A stretch of DNA of 64,000 nucleotides from Flavobacteriales bacterium (GCA_030584065.1 CP129489.1:256797-320796), one strand, 5' to 3'. Counted from the first letter of the stretch, positions 50,106 through 59,688 are shown. The notes: a model not told the origin generated them from the sequence alone. Made by a program: numbers and translations.

Positions 50106-51509
50106 ATGAGGCGTTTCCTGACAGCCTTTTGGCCCCTGCTTTCCATCGGTAACGCGTGCGCTACCGCGTGGACCGTCGGCCCTGGCCACACCTACACCAT
50201 GCCGAGCCAGGTCTCCACGCTCGTTGGCGATGGCGATACGGTGAACATCGAGGCGGGCGTGTACCCGAGCGACGTGGCGCGCTGGCAGGCCGACAACCTC
50301 GTGCTGCGCGGCGTGGGTGGCTTCGCGCACCTGGAGAGCAATGGACTCAGCTGGGGCGAAAAGGCCATCTGGGTGATCCAGGGCGACAACACCACCGTGG
50401 AGTGGATCGAGTTCAGCGAGTGCCAGGTGCCCGATCACAACGGCGCAGGCATCCGGCTCGAAGGACTGAACCTCACGGTGCGCCATTGCTGGTTCCATCA
50501 CAACGAGAACGGGATCCTCTGCGGTGAGTACCACCCGAGCACGGTGCGCATCGAATACAGTGAGTTCGGCTACCACGGCTACGGCGATGGCTATTCGCAC
50601 AACCTCTACATCGGCCATGTGGACTCGCTGATCTTCCGCTACAACTACAGCCACCACGCCGATGTGGGCCACGAGCTGAAGAGCCGTGCCTGGGTGAACG
50701 TGATCGAGTACAACCGCTTCAGCAACGAGTCCGATGGCACCGCGAGCCGCGAGATCGACCTGCCGAACGGCGGACAGGCCTACCTGATCGGCAACGTGAT
50801 CCAGCAAGGCCTGCAGAGCCAGAACAGCAACCTGGTCGGCTTCGGCATGGAGGGCACGAGCAATCCGGGTCCGCACGAGCTGTATGCCGTGAACAACACC
50901 CTGGTGAACGAGAAGGCGAACGGCAGCTTCTTCCAGGCGCCGGCTAACGCGTTCTTCAAGGCCTACGGCAACATCCTCGCCGGTGGCGGCAGCTTCATGA
51001 GCGCATGGCCAACCAGCATCGATACGCTCGGGAACCTGCAGGCCACGAGCATCGCGTCTGTTGGCTTCGCCGATGCAGCGAACTACGACTATCGCATCAC
51101 CGCTTCATCACCCGCGCATGCCATCGCTTATCCCGCAGGAGTTGCTACGAGTGGTTATCCGCTCGTGGCGTGGTACGAGTACGTGCATCCGGTGAATGGG
51201 ACGCTGCGTTGCCAGCATGCCACGCTGGATGCCGGCGCCTTCGAGACCTGCACCACGGACCTGAGCGGGTGGGCGCCCGATGGGGGCCTCCTGCTACCGA
51301 ACCCGGTGTCGGATCATGCGCGGTACATCAGTGGGCGCCCCATTGACCGCTTGGAGGTGCTTGATGCGCATGGACGGATCCTGCGGGCCTGGCCGATCAA
51401 CGGGAAGCGCGCGGTGGACCTCGACCTCACCGGATACCCGGCAGGCGTGTACGTGCTGCATTCCCTTGGCGCATCCGGTGCAACGAGCCTGCGCTTCGTG
51501 AAGCAGTGA
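50106..51509 (+). CDS. Right-handed beta-helix protein with T9SS sorting domain
   Basis: The 467-residue protein starts with a signal peptide (FLTAFWPLLSIGNACATA), then a parallel beta-helix (repeats such as LVLRGVGGFAHLESNGLSW, LTVRHCWFHHNENGILCGEY, VNVIEYNRFSNESD) and a C-terminal T9SS type A domain (LLLPNPVSDHARYI to GVYVLHSLGASGATSLRFVK). Beta-helix proteins are often polysaccharide lyases or adhesins; catalytic residues cannot be assigned. The ATG at 50106 places the signal at the N-terminus; an ATG at 50046 overlapping the GNAT stop would add 20 residues. It is the first of three T9SS cargo genes in a row. Confidence 0.85.
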   Translation: MRRFLTAFWPLLSIGNACATAWTVGPGHTYTMPSQVSTLVGDGDTVNIEAGVYPSDVARWQADNLVLRGVGGFAHLESNGLSWGEKAIWVIQGDNTTVEWIEFSECQVPDHNGAGIRLEGLNLTVRHCWFHHNENGILCGEYHPSTVRIEYSEFGYHGYGDGYSHNLYIGHVDSLIFRYNYSHHADVGHELKSRAWVNVIEYNRFSNESDGTASREIDLPNGGQAYLIGNVIQQGLQSQNSNLVGFGMEGTSNPGPHELYAVNNTLVNEKANGSFFQAPANAFFKAYGNILAGGGSFMSAWPTSIDTLGNLQATSIASVGFADAANYDYRITASSPAHAIAYPAGVATSGYPLVAWYEYVHPVNGTLRCQHATLDAGAFETCTTDLSGWAPDGGLLLPNPVSDHARYISGRPIDRLEVLDAHGRILRAWPINGKRAVDLDLTGYPAGVYVLHSLGASGATSLRFVKQ

Positions 51510-51582
51510 TGCGGGCGGGATCCGAGCGTTTTGGGTAGATTGGGGCGGATCCAAACCGACCGGCACCCGCCGAACGACCACC

Positions 51583-53376
51583 ATGAGCCACACCATATGG
51601 ACCGCCGCAGCACTGCTCCTCGCCGCAGGCCTCGCGGTTGAGCACGCCTCCGCCCAGAGCACCTTCGAGATCACCATCCCGGTGCCGGGCCTCACGAATG
51701 TGGCCGGTGGCCATCCCCTGCCCGATGGCGGCTTCGTCTTCGGCGGTGAGCTCAACGACGGGGTGGTGGTGGTGCGCACCGACAGCACCGGCGCTGTGCT
51801 GTGGACACGCGCGCTGGCCGAAGCCGCGAATGAGGAGGGCCTCTACGACCGAAGCATCGCTGTGAGCGGCGACCGCATCTTCATGGGCGGCTATGCCATG
51901 GGACCGGGCACGTCCTCGCGCGATGGCATCCTGCATGTGCTCGACTTCGATGGCAACGTGATCGGCCAGCGGCTCATCGATGTGGCTGGCGGATCGAACG
52001 CGGTGCATGGCCTCACGGCGATCCCCGGCGGAGCGCTCATTGCCGGACGCCGTGATGGCGCGGGCAGCTACGACATGCTGCTGCAACAGGTGGACATGAG
52101 CGGCAACGTCACCGGCTCCTGGGGCTATGGCAGCACGGGCTGGGACTGGGCCTACGAGGCCATTCAGCTATCCGGCGGCGGCAGGGCATTGGTGGGCTAT
52201 GGCGACAATGTGGGAGGCACAGCACCCAGCGCCTACCTGGTGAAGACCGATGCGGCGGGGCTGGAGCTCTGGGCCCGCGGCCTCGACGGCGCCAGCGCGG
52301 ACGAGGCCTATTGCGTGCTGGAGGATGCCGCCACCGGCGACCTCTACATCGGCGGCAACAGCCTGGGCATGGGTGCGCCGGGCATGCGCGGCTTCATCAC
52401 CAAGTTCAACAGCAGCGGCGATCACCAATGGACGCGCGTGATCAACAATGCCTTTGACGTAATCGGCATCACGGCCTCGGCCGGCCGGCTCATCGCTTTG
52501 GCGCGCGCCCAGAACATCCCGCTGGGCCACGGCAATTACGATGCGCTGCTGATCGCCTTCAACCCGGACGGCCAGATCGTGGAGAACCGCCTGTACGGCA
52601 GCACGGCAAGCGAGTACCCGGTATCCCTCTCGCGCACAGCCCAGGATGGCTTGCTCGTCACCTCGTTCAAGGGCACGCCGGGCAATGGGGCAATCCATGC
52701 CGTGCTCACCGACGGACTCTTCAATGGGGCATGCACGGGCATCAGCGTGCAGGAGGGATGGGGCTCGTACCAGCCTAATGTGTTCCCGCATAGCTCCACG
52801 CAGCAGAGCGGGCAGAGCATGAGCTCATGGGTGACGCCCTTCACCCAGCCCGTGGCCCAGCGCGGCTTCGTTTGCTGCACCTTCCCGGTGGATGCGGCAT
52901 TCACCATGGTGCCCGCCGGCGACCCGCTCACGTGGACCTTCACCAGCACATCGCCCGTTGCGCTCACGCATGAGTGGAACCTTGATGGGACCACGTACAC
53001 GTCCCCGAGTATCACGCACACCTTCAGCGCGCCCGGCGTGCAGCTCGTCTGCCTGGCCGTGCAGGGCATCTGCGACGACGCCAGCGACTGCGAGGTGCTG
53101 AATGTGAGCAGCACCGGGATCAGCGATGTCGGATCGTCCGCCGCGCTGAGCCTGACCCCCAACCCGACGAGCGGATCGCTGCGGATCTCGCTGGAAGGCG
53201 AGGAGCGCATCACGCGCGTGCAGGTCTGCGATGCCGTGGGTCGCGTCGTGATGGACCTCGCCGTGAATGCGAGTCGCGCATTCGAGTTGGATGCGGAAAG
53301 GCTTCAGCCCGGACCTCACCTGCTCCGGGTGCAGGGCCCGAACGTTCGGTTGGAGCGTCGTTTCGTGAAGCTGTAG
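51583..53376 (+). CDS. Exported repeat/PKD protein with T9SS sorting domain
   Basis: The 597-residue protein has a signal peptide (AAALLLAAGLAVEHASAQ), a long series of beta strands of the kind DGGFVFGGELNDGVVVVRTD and GDLYIGGNSLGMG, typical of a beta-propeller-like or delta-60 repeat body, then a PKD-like domain near residue 440 (LTHEWNLDGTTYTSPSITHTF), and a T9SS type A domain (LSLTPNPTSGSLRI to PHLLRVQGPNVRLERRFVKL). It should be secreted or surface-anchored. The role is unknown; the beta repeats suggest binding. Confidence 0.85.
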   Translation: MSHTIWTAAALLLAAGLAVEHASAQSTFEITIPVPGLTNVAGGHPLPDGGFVFGGELNDGVVVVRTDSTGAVLWTRALAEAANEEGLYDRSIAVSGDRIFMGGYAMGPGTSSRDGILHVLDFDGNVIGQRLIDVAGGSNAVHGLTAIPGGALIAGRRDGAGSYDMLLQQVDMSGNVTGSWGYGSTGWDWAYEAIQLSGGGRALVGYGDNVGGTAPSAYLVKTDAAGLELWARGLDGASADEAYCVLEDAATGDLYIGGNSLGMGAPGMRGFITKFNSSGDHQWTRVINNAFDVIGITASAGRLIALARAQNIPLGHGNYDALLIAFNPDGQIVENRLYGSTASEYPVSLSRTAQDGLLVTSFKGTPGNGAIHAVLTDGLFNGACTGISVQEGWGSYQPNVFPHSSTQQSGQSMSSWVTPFTQPVAQRGFVCCTFPVDAAFTMVPAGDPLTWTFTSTSPVALTHEWNLDGTTYTSPSITHTFSAPGVQLVCLAVQGICDDASDCEVLNVSSTGISDVGSSAALSLTPNPTSGSLRISLEGEERITRVQVCDAVGRVVMDLAVNASRAFELDAERLQPGPHLLRVQGPNVRLERRFVKL

Positions 53377-53449
53377 CGTCGTGGGCTGAAAGGTGGGGAG
53401 TGTGGCCGACCGCGGCAGCACGCTCACCCTGCTCAACTAGCTTCACCCC

Positions 53450-54679
53450 GTGCGCTTCACACTCCTCTTCCCCATGCTCCTGGCCGGTGCGCTGCACGCC
53501 CAGCAGACCACCGTGCTCTTCATCGGCAACAGCTACACCTACGTGAACGACCTGCCCAACACCCTGCGGCAGCTCGCGCTCTCGCTGGGCGATACCGTCA
53601 CCGTGGCCTCCTCCGCACCCGGTGGCTACACGCTGTTCCAGCACAGCACCTACGCGCCCACGCTCGATGCCATCGCTTCGCAGGACTGGGACTATGTGGT
53701 GATGCAGGAGCAGAGCCAGCTCGGCGCGCTGCCCTTCGATGTCACCACGACCGAGCTCGGTGCGATTGCGCTCATTGAGGCGATCAAGGACAACTATGAG
53801 TGCACTTGGCCGGTGTTCTACATGACCTGGGGGCGGCAGAGCGGCGACGCGCAGAACTGCGCCAACTTCCCTTTCATGTGCACCTACGATGGCATGCAGC
53901 AGGGCCTGCGCACCAACTACATCGCGCTGGCGGAAGGGAACGACAGCTACACCGCGCCGGTGGGCGCCGCCTGGAAAGTGGTGCGCGACACGCAGCCTTC
54001 CATCAACCTCTACGATGCCGATGGCAGTCATCCTTCACCAGCGGGCACCTACCTCGCCGCGTGCGTGTTCTATTGCACGCTCTTCGAGGAGAGCTGCGTC
54101 GGGGCCACCTTCAATGGGTCCATCGACGCGGCCACGGCGGCCATCCTGCGCGACATCGCCAGCACGGTGGTGCTGGGCGAGCTGCCCACGTGGAACCTGG
54201 ATTTCGAAGGAAGCACCAGCGCGCTGCTCGATGGCTTCAGCAGCGGATGGAACTGGATCACCTTGATCCACAACGGCGAGGGCGAGCACCTGTGGGTGTG
54301 CAGCGATGGGCAGACCTCCACCGAGGCATCTCCCACCTTCACATTCTCCACTTCCGATACCTACATCATCACGCACACCTACACCGATCCCTGCGGCAAC
54401 ACCGATACCGTGACGCTCACCTTCGATGTGGTCGTCGGGGTGGAAGAGCAGGAGCGGGGCATGCGTTGCCAGGTGCTCTCCGCTTCGCCGGGCATGATGG
54501 TGGTGCGCGGGGCCGAAGGCGGGGAGAGGCTCACGCTCTTCGATGCACAGGGGCGCTTGCTCCGGAGCGAGCGCATGGAACAAAGCTCAACGCGGATCGC
54601 CTGCGCGCCGGGCCTTCACCTCTGGCGCATCGATGATGGGCTAGGAGGGCAGTGGAGCGGGAAGGTGGTGGTGGAGTAA
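53450..54679 (+). CDS. Exported SGNH-like (DUF4886) hydrolase with T9SS sorting domain
   Basis: The 409-residue protein starts at GTG with a signal peptide (LLFPMLLAGALHAQQ). The SGNH block I is VLFIGNSYTYVNDLPNTLRQ and the catalytic Asp-x-x-His is in DADGSHPSPAGTYLAAC near residue 187; DUF4886 proteins share these. A PKD-like segment (TFTFSTSDTYIITHTYTDPC) and a T9SS tail (ISRLTLFDAQGRLL-like, ending HLWRIDDGLGGQWSGKVVV) follow. It may deacylate or de-esterify a polysaccharide. It follows the previous cargo gene by 73 bp. Confidence 0.85.
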   Translation: MRFTLLFPMLLAGALHAQQTTVLFIGNSYTYVNDLPNTLRQLALSLGDTVTVASSAPGGYTLFQHSTYAPTLDAIASQDWDYVVMQEQSQLGALPFDVTTTELGAIALIEAIKDNYECTWPVFYMTWGRQSGDAQNCANFPFMCTYDGMQQGLRTNYIALAEGNDSYTAPVGAAWKVVRDTQPSINLYDADGSHPSPAGTYLAACVFYCTLFEESCVGATFNGSIDAATAAILRDIASTVVLGELPTWNLDFEGSTSALLDGFSSGWNWITLIHNGEGEHLWVCSDGQTSTEASPTFTFSTSDTYIITHTYTDPCGNTDTVTLTFDVVVGVEEQERGMRCQVLSASPGMMVVRGAEGGERLTLFDAQGRLLRSERMEQSSTRIACAPGLHLWRIDDGLGGQWSGKVVVE

Positions 54680-54694
54680 GGCCCCCGCAGCGGC

Positions 54695-55378
54695 TCACTG
54701 CCATCGTTCCATCGCGGCGCTCGTCCGTTTGTCGAGCTCCGCGAAGAGCGCTTCTTCCAAGCCTTCTGTGGCGCCGCGCTCGAACACGCGCGTGAAGCGG
54801 CCGTGCTGCAGCAGGTGGATCCGATCGCACAGGGTGACGAGCGGGCCCAGCACATGCGAGGTGATGAGCACCGTGCGGCCGCGCTCCGCCAAGCGCTTGA
54901 TGATGGCCTCCAGCACGCGCACCGAGGCGAGGTCCAGGCCGTTCATCGGCTCATCGAGCATCACCACGGGGCGGTCCAGGTGCAGCGCGCCGAGGATGGC
55001 GAGCTTGCGCCGCATGCCGGTGGAATAGGTGGTGATGAGCGCATCGAGCGGTACTTCGAGCAATTCGTTCAAGCCCGCCATGCCGCTCCGTTCCTTGCCG
55101 CCCGCGAAGAGCTCGAGGTACTCGCGGCCGGTGATGCCCGGGTGGAAATAGCTCTCCGCTTCCTGGAAGGCCGTGTTGCGGTGGTCCATGGGTGCGCCCG
55201 CGAAGAGCACATGTGCTTCCGCATTGCGGCCGAAGCCGTGGAGCGCGTTGAGCAGCGTGGTCTTGCCCGCGCCGTTGAGGCCGACGATGCCATGCACGCC
55301 GGGCGATAGCTCGCAGCGCGCGATGTCGAGCACCGGCTTGTCGCCGTAGGCGCAGCGGAGGTCAGCGAGGGTGATCAT
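54695..55378 (-). CDS. ABC transporter ATP-binding protein
   Basis: The 227-residue protein has Walker A GLNGAGKTTLLNAL, the signature TYSTGMRRKLAIL, Walker B VVMLDEPMNGLDLASV and the H-loop LITSHVLGPL. It is a stand-alone ATPase that pairs with the membrane protein encoded next to it (17-bp overlap). The subfamily resembles CcmA/Nod-type export or drug ATPases. It converges with the SGNH gene. Confidence 0.93.
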   Translation of the reverse strand: MITLADLRCAYGDKPVLDIARCELSPGVHGIVGLNGAGKTTLLNALHGFGRNAEAHVLFAGAPMDHRNTAFQEAESYFHPGITGREYLELFAGGKERSGMAGLNELLEVPLDALITTYSTGMRRKLAILGALHLDRPVVMLDEPMNGLDLASVRVLEAIIKRLAERGRTVLITSHVLGPLVTLCDRIHLLQHGRFTRVFERGATEGLEEALFAELDKRTSAAMERWQ

Positions 55379-56318
55379 GGAAGTAGGCGGTAAGGTTGGC
55401 GCGGGCCTTGGGCACTTCGGTGAGGAGCATGAGCAGCGGCACCACGTTGAGCCCGGGCAGGATGGCGAAGAGCGCGGCGATGGACACGTTGGCGCCATTG
55501 GCCGACAGGCGCTCGTTGGGCTGGTAATGGGCGTACTTCAGCACCACGGCATAGGCCACCAGCGTGAGCAGGCCCAGCCCGAAGCCCGCGTGCACCCACC
55601 ACCAGTCAGGCTGGAAGAGCGTGGCTGCGAAGAGCACCGGCAGTTCCAGCACGAGCATGAGGCGCAATGCACCGAACACCTTCGTGCGCAGCAGCGTGCG
55701 GGCATCGGGTGCGGTGGCCAGCAGCATGGCGCGCGGTTCGCACTGTTCCTGCGCACCGGCGGCCATCAGGGCCACGATGCCCAGCAGGAAGAGCGGCAGC
55801 ACCGGCAACCAGCAGAAGGCCAGCGCCGCCAGCCACAGCAGCAGTCCCCACGGGTGTGTACCCTGCACCAGGCCGCACCACTCGAAGAGCCGCGCCGGTA
55901 TCCAACGCCGGAGCCAGCTACCACGGACACCGGAGGTGCGCACCACGGGCAGCCAGGGCAAAGCGACCGCCGCCAAGAGCACCAGCGCCGAGACCCACGC
56001 CCCGGTCAGGCCGAGCACGACCAGCACCGGAAGCACCAGCACACCGTACTCCACGGCCATCGCAAGACGGGCCTGCGGCACATGACGATGCAGGAAGTGC
56101 AGGTCGGGCCGCCGCTGGTGCAGGCCCCAGACCGTGAGCAGTGCGCCACCCGCGATGTAGGCCGCATAGGAGGCATCCCGCAGCACGGCGCGGTGCATCA
56201 GGCCCAGCGCGAGGACCACGGCCAGCGCGAGCAACACGATGCCGTAGGGCGGGAAGGCCCGGCGCAGCTGCAGCCAGCGGAGGCGGAGGAGAACGGTGGG
56301 AGCAGGTGGCGCCCGCAT
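55362..56318 (-). CDS. ABC transporter membrane protein
   Basis: The 318-residue protein has about eight or nine membrane helices (YGIVLLALAVVLALGLM, YIAGGALLTVWGLH, LLVLPVLVVLGLTGAWV, LLLWLAALAFCWLPVLP) and no other recognisable domain. Its stop overlaps the start of the ABC ATPase gene by 17 bp, so the pair is translated together and forms a two-component ABC system. The substrate is unknown. ATG at 56318 is used; TTG at 56327 adds three residues. Confidence 0.8.
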   Translation of the reverse strand: MRAPPAPTVLLRLRWLQLRRAFPPYGIVLLALAVVLALGLMHRAVLRDASYAAYIAGGALLTVWGLHQRRPDLHFLHRHVPQARLAMAVEYGVLVLPVLVVLGLTGAWVSALVLLAAVALPWLPVVRTSGVRGSWLRRWIPARLFEWCGLVQGTHPWGLLLWLAALAFCWLPVLPLFLLGIVALMAAGAQEQCEPRAMLLATAPDARTLLRTKVFGALRLMLVLELPVLFAATLFQPDWWWVHAGFGLGLLTLVAYAVVLKYAHYQPNERLSANGANVSIAALFAILPGLNVVPLLMLLTEVPKARANLTAYFHDHPR

Positions 56319-56558
56319 TGAACGCAAGGTGCATCATCCCCCGGGATCGGAAAGAGTGCGTTTACACGACCGGTCGGGTCAAGGGGCGGGAGGTTGTTCA
56401 CCACGCAAGGGTGTGCCCTGCACTTGCTCCATGGACAAGGCAATGGACGAGATGGACGCTGCCGATGCCGGGCAGCGTCCATCCCCGTCCATTCGGGTCC
56501 AGTAAAAAGCCACCGGCCGCTACCTTAGCACACCCACCGATATGATGGGCTGAAGAAC

Positions 56559-56708
56559 ATGCAATTAGCGAACTACGCCTGCGGCCAATGGGTCGCCGGC
56601 ACCGGCCCACAAGCCGAACTCCTCGACGCCTCCACCGGCGAGCTCGTCGCCACCACCTTCTGGAATATTCAAGGCTCAATGATCAACGCTCAATGTTCAA
56701 GTGAGTAG
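56559..56708 (+). pseudogene. Truncated copy of the paaZ 5' end
   Basis: The frame reads MQLANYACGQWVAGTG, then AELLDASTGELVATT, then FWNIQGSMINAQCSSE and a stop. The first 33 or so residues match the paaZ N-terminus 213 bases downstream (MQLHNYACGQWIAGTG, AELVDASTGELVATT) with only about five changes, while the DNA differs at many silent positions, so the copies are old or came from different sources. Homology stops at about 56657, where an inverted repeat begins. Confidence 0.75.
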
Positions 56709-56751
56709 CGCCGTTGAGCATTGAGACTTGAACATTGCCCATTGATCATTG
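56677..56751. repeat. Imperfect inverted repeat between paaZ copies
   Basis: Arms at 56677-56701 and 56727-56751 (25 bases each) match except for three bases in the middle of the arm. The unit is built from CATTGA/TTCAA/GATCA repeats. The outer flanks (GAATATTCAA at 56663-56672 and TTGAACATTC at 56749-56758) also match with one change. It could fold as a long hairpin. Confidence 0.7.
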
Positions 56752-56771
56752 AACATTCGACCTTCGCCCCT

Positions 56772-58838
56772 ATGCAACTACACAACTACGCCTGCGGCCA
56801 ATGGATAGCCGGCACAGGCAACCTGGCTGAACTTGTTGATGCAAGCACCGGTGAACTGGTGGCCACCACCTCCTCCACCGGCCTCGACTTCGCCGCCATG
56901 CTCCACTACGCCCGCACCGTGGGCGGACCCAAATTGCGGAAGATGACCTTCCCCGAGCGCGGACGCATGCTCAAGGCCCTGGCCCTCTACCTGATGGAGC
57001 GCAAGGACAAGTATTACACCATCAGCTACAAGACCGGCGCCACCAAGGCCGACAGCTGGGTGGACATTGAGGGCGGCATCGGCAACCTGTTCGCCAACGC
57101 CAGCCTGCGCCGTACCCTGGGCAACATGCCGTTCTACGTGGACGGCGAGGCCATCCGCACCAGCAAGCAGGGCACCTTCATCGGCCACCACATCATGGTG
57201 CCCAAGGAGGGCGTGGCCGTGCACATCAACGCCTTCAACTTCCCCATCTGGGGCATGCTGGAGAAGTGCGCCGTGAACTGGATGGCCGGCGTGCCCGCCG
57301 TGGTGAAGCCCGCCACTGTGACCAGCTACCTCACAGAAGCGATGGTGAAGGACATCATCGCCAGCGGCATCCTGCCCGAGGGCGCGCTGCAGCTGATCGT
57401 GGGCAGCGCAGGTGACCTGCTGGACCACGTGATGCACCAGGACGTGGTCACCTTCACCGGCAGCGCCAGCACGGGCCGCATGCTGAAACGCCACGACCGC
57501 ATCATCGACGAGAGCGTGCCCTTCAACATGGAGGCCGACAGCCTCAACGCCATCGTGCTGGGCCCCGACGCCGTGCCCGGCACCGAGGAGTACGACCTCT
57601 TCATCAAGGAGGTGGGCCGCGAGATCACCCTCAAGTGCGGGCAGCGCTGCACCGGCGCGCGCCGCATCCTGGTGCCGCAGAACCTCATCGAGGACGTGCA
57701 GATCGCCCTGGGCAAGCGCCTGGCCGGCACCGTGATCGGCGACCCGCGCACCGAGGGCGTGCGCATGGGCGCGCTGGCCGGCACCGCGCAACGCGAGGAG
57801 GTGAAGCGCGCGCTGGCCGAACTGCTCAAGGCCTCGCAGGTGGTGTACGGCGACCCCGACAGCGTGAACGTCACCGGGGCCGATGTGGCCAAGGGCGCCT
57901 TCATGAGCCCCATCCTGCTGCTCAACCCCGATCCCTGGAAGAACCAGCAGAGCCACAACGTGGAGGCCTTCGGTCCGGTGAGCACGTTGATGCCGTACAC
58001 CGACCTGGACGATGCCGTGGCCCTCACCAAGCTGGGCAAGGGCTCGCTGGTGGCCACCATCGCCACCTACGACGACAAGCTGGCCCAGCAGTTCGTGTGG
58101 GGCGCGGCCAGCCACCACGGCCGCATGCTCATCCTCAACCGCGAGATGGCCAAGGAGAACACCGGCCACGGCAGCCCCCTGGCCACGCTGGTACACGGCG
58201 GTCCCGGTCGCGCGGGCGGCGGCGAGGAGATGGGCGGCAAGCGCGGCGTGATGCACTACCTGCAGCGCACCGCCATCCAGGGCAGCCCCACCAGCATCAC
58301 CGCGCTCACCCAGCAGTACCAGCAGGGCGCGAAGTATCATATCAGCGAGAAGCACCCCTTCCGCCTGCACTTCGAGGAGCTGAACATCGGCGACACGCTG
58401 ATCACCGAGAAGCACCTGGTGACGCTGCAGAACGTGGAGGACTTCGCCGGGCTCAGCGGCGACAAGTTCTACGCCCACATGGACGCCAACAGCCTCGAGG
58501 GCACCCCCTTCACCGGCCGCGTGGCGCACGGCTACTTCATCCTCTCGCGGGCGGCCGGCCTCTTCGTGGACCCGCCCAAGGGCCCCGTGCTCCTCAACTA
58601 CGGCATCGAGGAGTGCCGCTTCCTGAAGCCGGTGTACCCGGGCTCCACCATCCAGGTGAAGTTCACCTGCCGCGAGAAGCTCGACCAGGAGAAGCGGCCG
58701 AAGACCGCCGACTCACCCAAGGGCGCGGATGTGGCGCGGGGGATCGTCAAATGGTTGGTCGATGTGGTGGATGAGACAGGCGAGACCGTGGCGCTGGCGA
58801 CGATCTTGACGATGGTGAAGAAGCTGGATCAGTCGTAG
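56772..58838 (+). CDS. paaZ: Phenylacetate-degradation bifunctional protein PaaZ
   Basis: The 688-residue protein opens the oxepin-CoA ring and oxidises the resulting semialdehyde in aerobic phenylacetate breakdown. The N-terminal aldehyde dehydrogenase domain has VAVHINAFNFPIWGMLEK, FTGSASTGRML and the catalytic Cys in KCGQRCTGARRI. The C-terminal MaoC-like hydratase domain has FAGLSGDKFYAHMD and GRVAHGYFILSRAAGLFV with the hot-dog Asp/His pair. Length fits E. coli PaaZ (681). ATG at 56772. No other paa genes are in the window. Confidence 0.94.
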   Translation: MQLHNYACGQWIAGTGNLAELVDASTGELVATTSSTGLDFAAMLHYARTVGGPKLRKMTFPERGRMLKALALYLMERKDKYYTISYKTGATKADSWVDIEGGIGNLFANASLRRTLGNMPFYVDGEAIRTSKQGTFIGHHIMVPKEGVAVHINAFNFPIWGMLEKCAVNWMAGVPAVVKPATVTSYLTEAMVKDIIASGILPEGALQLIVGSAGDLLDHVMHQDVVTFTGSASTGRMLKRHDRIIDESVPFNMEADSLNAIVLGPDAVPGTEEYDLFIKEVGREITLKCGQRCTGARRILVPQNLIEDVQIALGKRLAGTVIGDPRTEGVRMGALAGTAQREEVKRALAELLKASQVVYGDPDSVNVTGADVAKGAFMSPILLLNPDPWKNQQSHNVEAFGPVSTLMPYTDLDDAVALTKLGKGSLVATIATYDDKLAQQFVWGAASHHGRMLILNREMAKENTGHGSPLATLVHGGPGRAGGGEEMGGKRGVMHYLQRTAIQGSPTSITALTQQYQQGAKYHISEKHPFRLHFEELNIGDTLITEKHLVTLQNVEDFAGLSGDKFYAHMDANSLEGTPFTGRVAHGYFILSRAAGLFVDPPKGPVLLNYGIEECRFLKPVYPGSTIQVKFTCREKLDQEKRPKTADSPKGADVARGIVKWLVDVVDETGETVALATILTMVKKLDQS

Positions 58839-59429
58839 GTGATTACGAGGGCGTGCCCCCTCGCACCCTTCGACTCCGCTCTGCTGCGCTCAGGGCCCTC
58901 GGGGTCGCATGCTCCGCTGTAGCCGGCTTGTCAGGGCCAGCACCCACGGCGCTGCGGTGGCTTCCTCCGGTCGCCTCCTCGCTGCTCGTGGCTGCAAGGC
59001 CCCTCCGGCGCCGGGCTGCCGCTGCGCCCGCTCACGCGAAATGCTTCACCACACACAAACCGGTGGTGCTCACACCCTTTTGCCCTGCTACTTCACGACG
59101 CTGGACATCACCTGTTCTGGCTCTTACCATTCCGCTACGGAATACTCTCTTGTGGATGGTATCCGCTAGGTCAAATTCCGGCCATGCTGCGTCACGTTCT
59201 GGCGTAGTTGAGGGGATATCTTGGCTCCATTTGGCGACTTTGAAGGTCCTCGTGCAGGGTCCGGACCAAATCATATCCCATGACCGGCTTCTGATCGCTC
59301 GTTTACTAACATTTCGAGATATTTGACAAGCATCACGTGCTGTTATTCAGCAACGCGCGCAGACATTCAACCCTTCAACCTCACCCTTCATCCTAACACG
59401 ATCCGGCAGGTCAAGCAAGCTTCGCGGCA
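58839..59429. other. 591-bp intergenic region at the start of the low-GC segment
   Basis: I see no supportable gene here. The first part (58850-59040) is very GC-rich with GCTGCGCTCAGGGC-type sequence common in intergenic DNA of such genomes; from about 59040 the composition becomes distinctly more A/T-rich and stays so to the window end. A frame at 58853-59326 reads Arg/Ala/Leu-rich without homology and is rejected. The junction near 59 kb is a likely island boundary. Confidence 0.5.
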
Positions 59430-59678
59430 ATGCAGCAAGACACATACACGACTGAACAGAAGCGCAAGTCCATCAGTGGCCTCTGGTTACTTCTGCTCGC
59501 CGTTCTTGCCTACCTGTACTTCTTTAGTCAGCCGGAACGCACAAGGCGGCACCAACGAACGAGACTGCAACAGGATGCGGAAGTCTCAAAACCTTTACAA
59601 GACCAACAGACTTCCGACGAATCCAGTGAAGAGGATGAGTTCAACGAACGACCTGAAACCGGCGACCTTGATTTCTAA
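59430..59678 (+). CDS. Small membrane protein, first gene of the accessory Hsp70 operon
   Basis: The 82-residue protein has a short N-terminal cytosolic part (MQQDTYTTEQKRKSIS), one membrane helix (GLWLLLLAVLAYLYFF) and an acidic soluble tail (SDESSEEDEFNERPETGDLD). I know no homologue. Base composition matches the downstream genes rather than the genome core, and the SH3-domain gene begins 10 bp after its stop, so it probably belongs to the same operon. It could be an adaptor or regulator. Confidence 0.5.
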   Translation: MQQDTYTTEQKRKSISGLWLLLLAVLAYLYFFSQPERTRRHQRTRLQQDAEVSKPLQDQQTSDESSEEDEFNERPETGDLDF

Positions 59679-59688
59679 TCGTGCATCC

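Noticed and set aside
56778..58529. 583-residue minus-strand frame antisense to paaZ
   Set aside because: Same GC artefact; paaZ motifs are intact on the plus strand.
58853..59326. 157-residue frame after paaZ
   Set aside because: Composition changes midway, sequence is Arg/Ala/Ser-rich without homology, and it spans the apparent island boundary.
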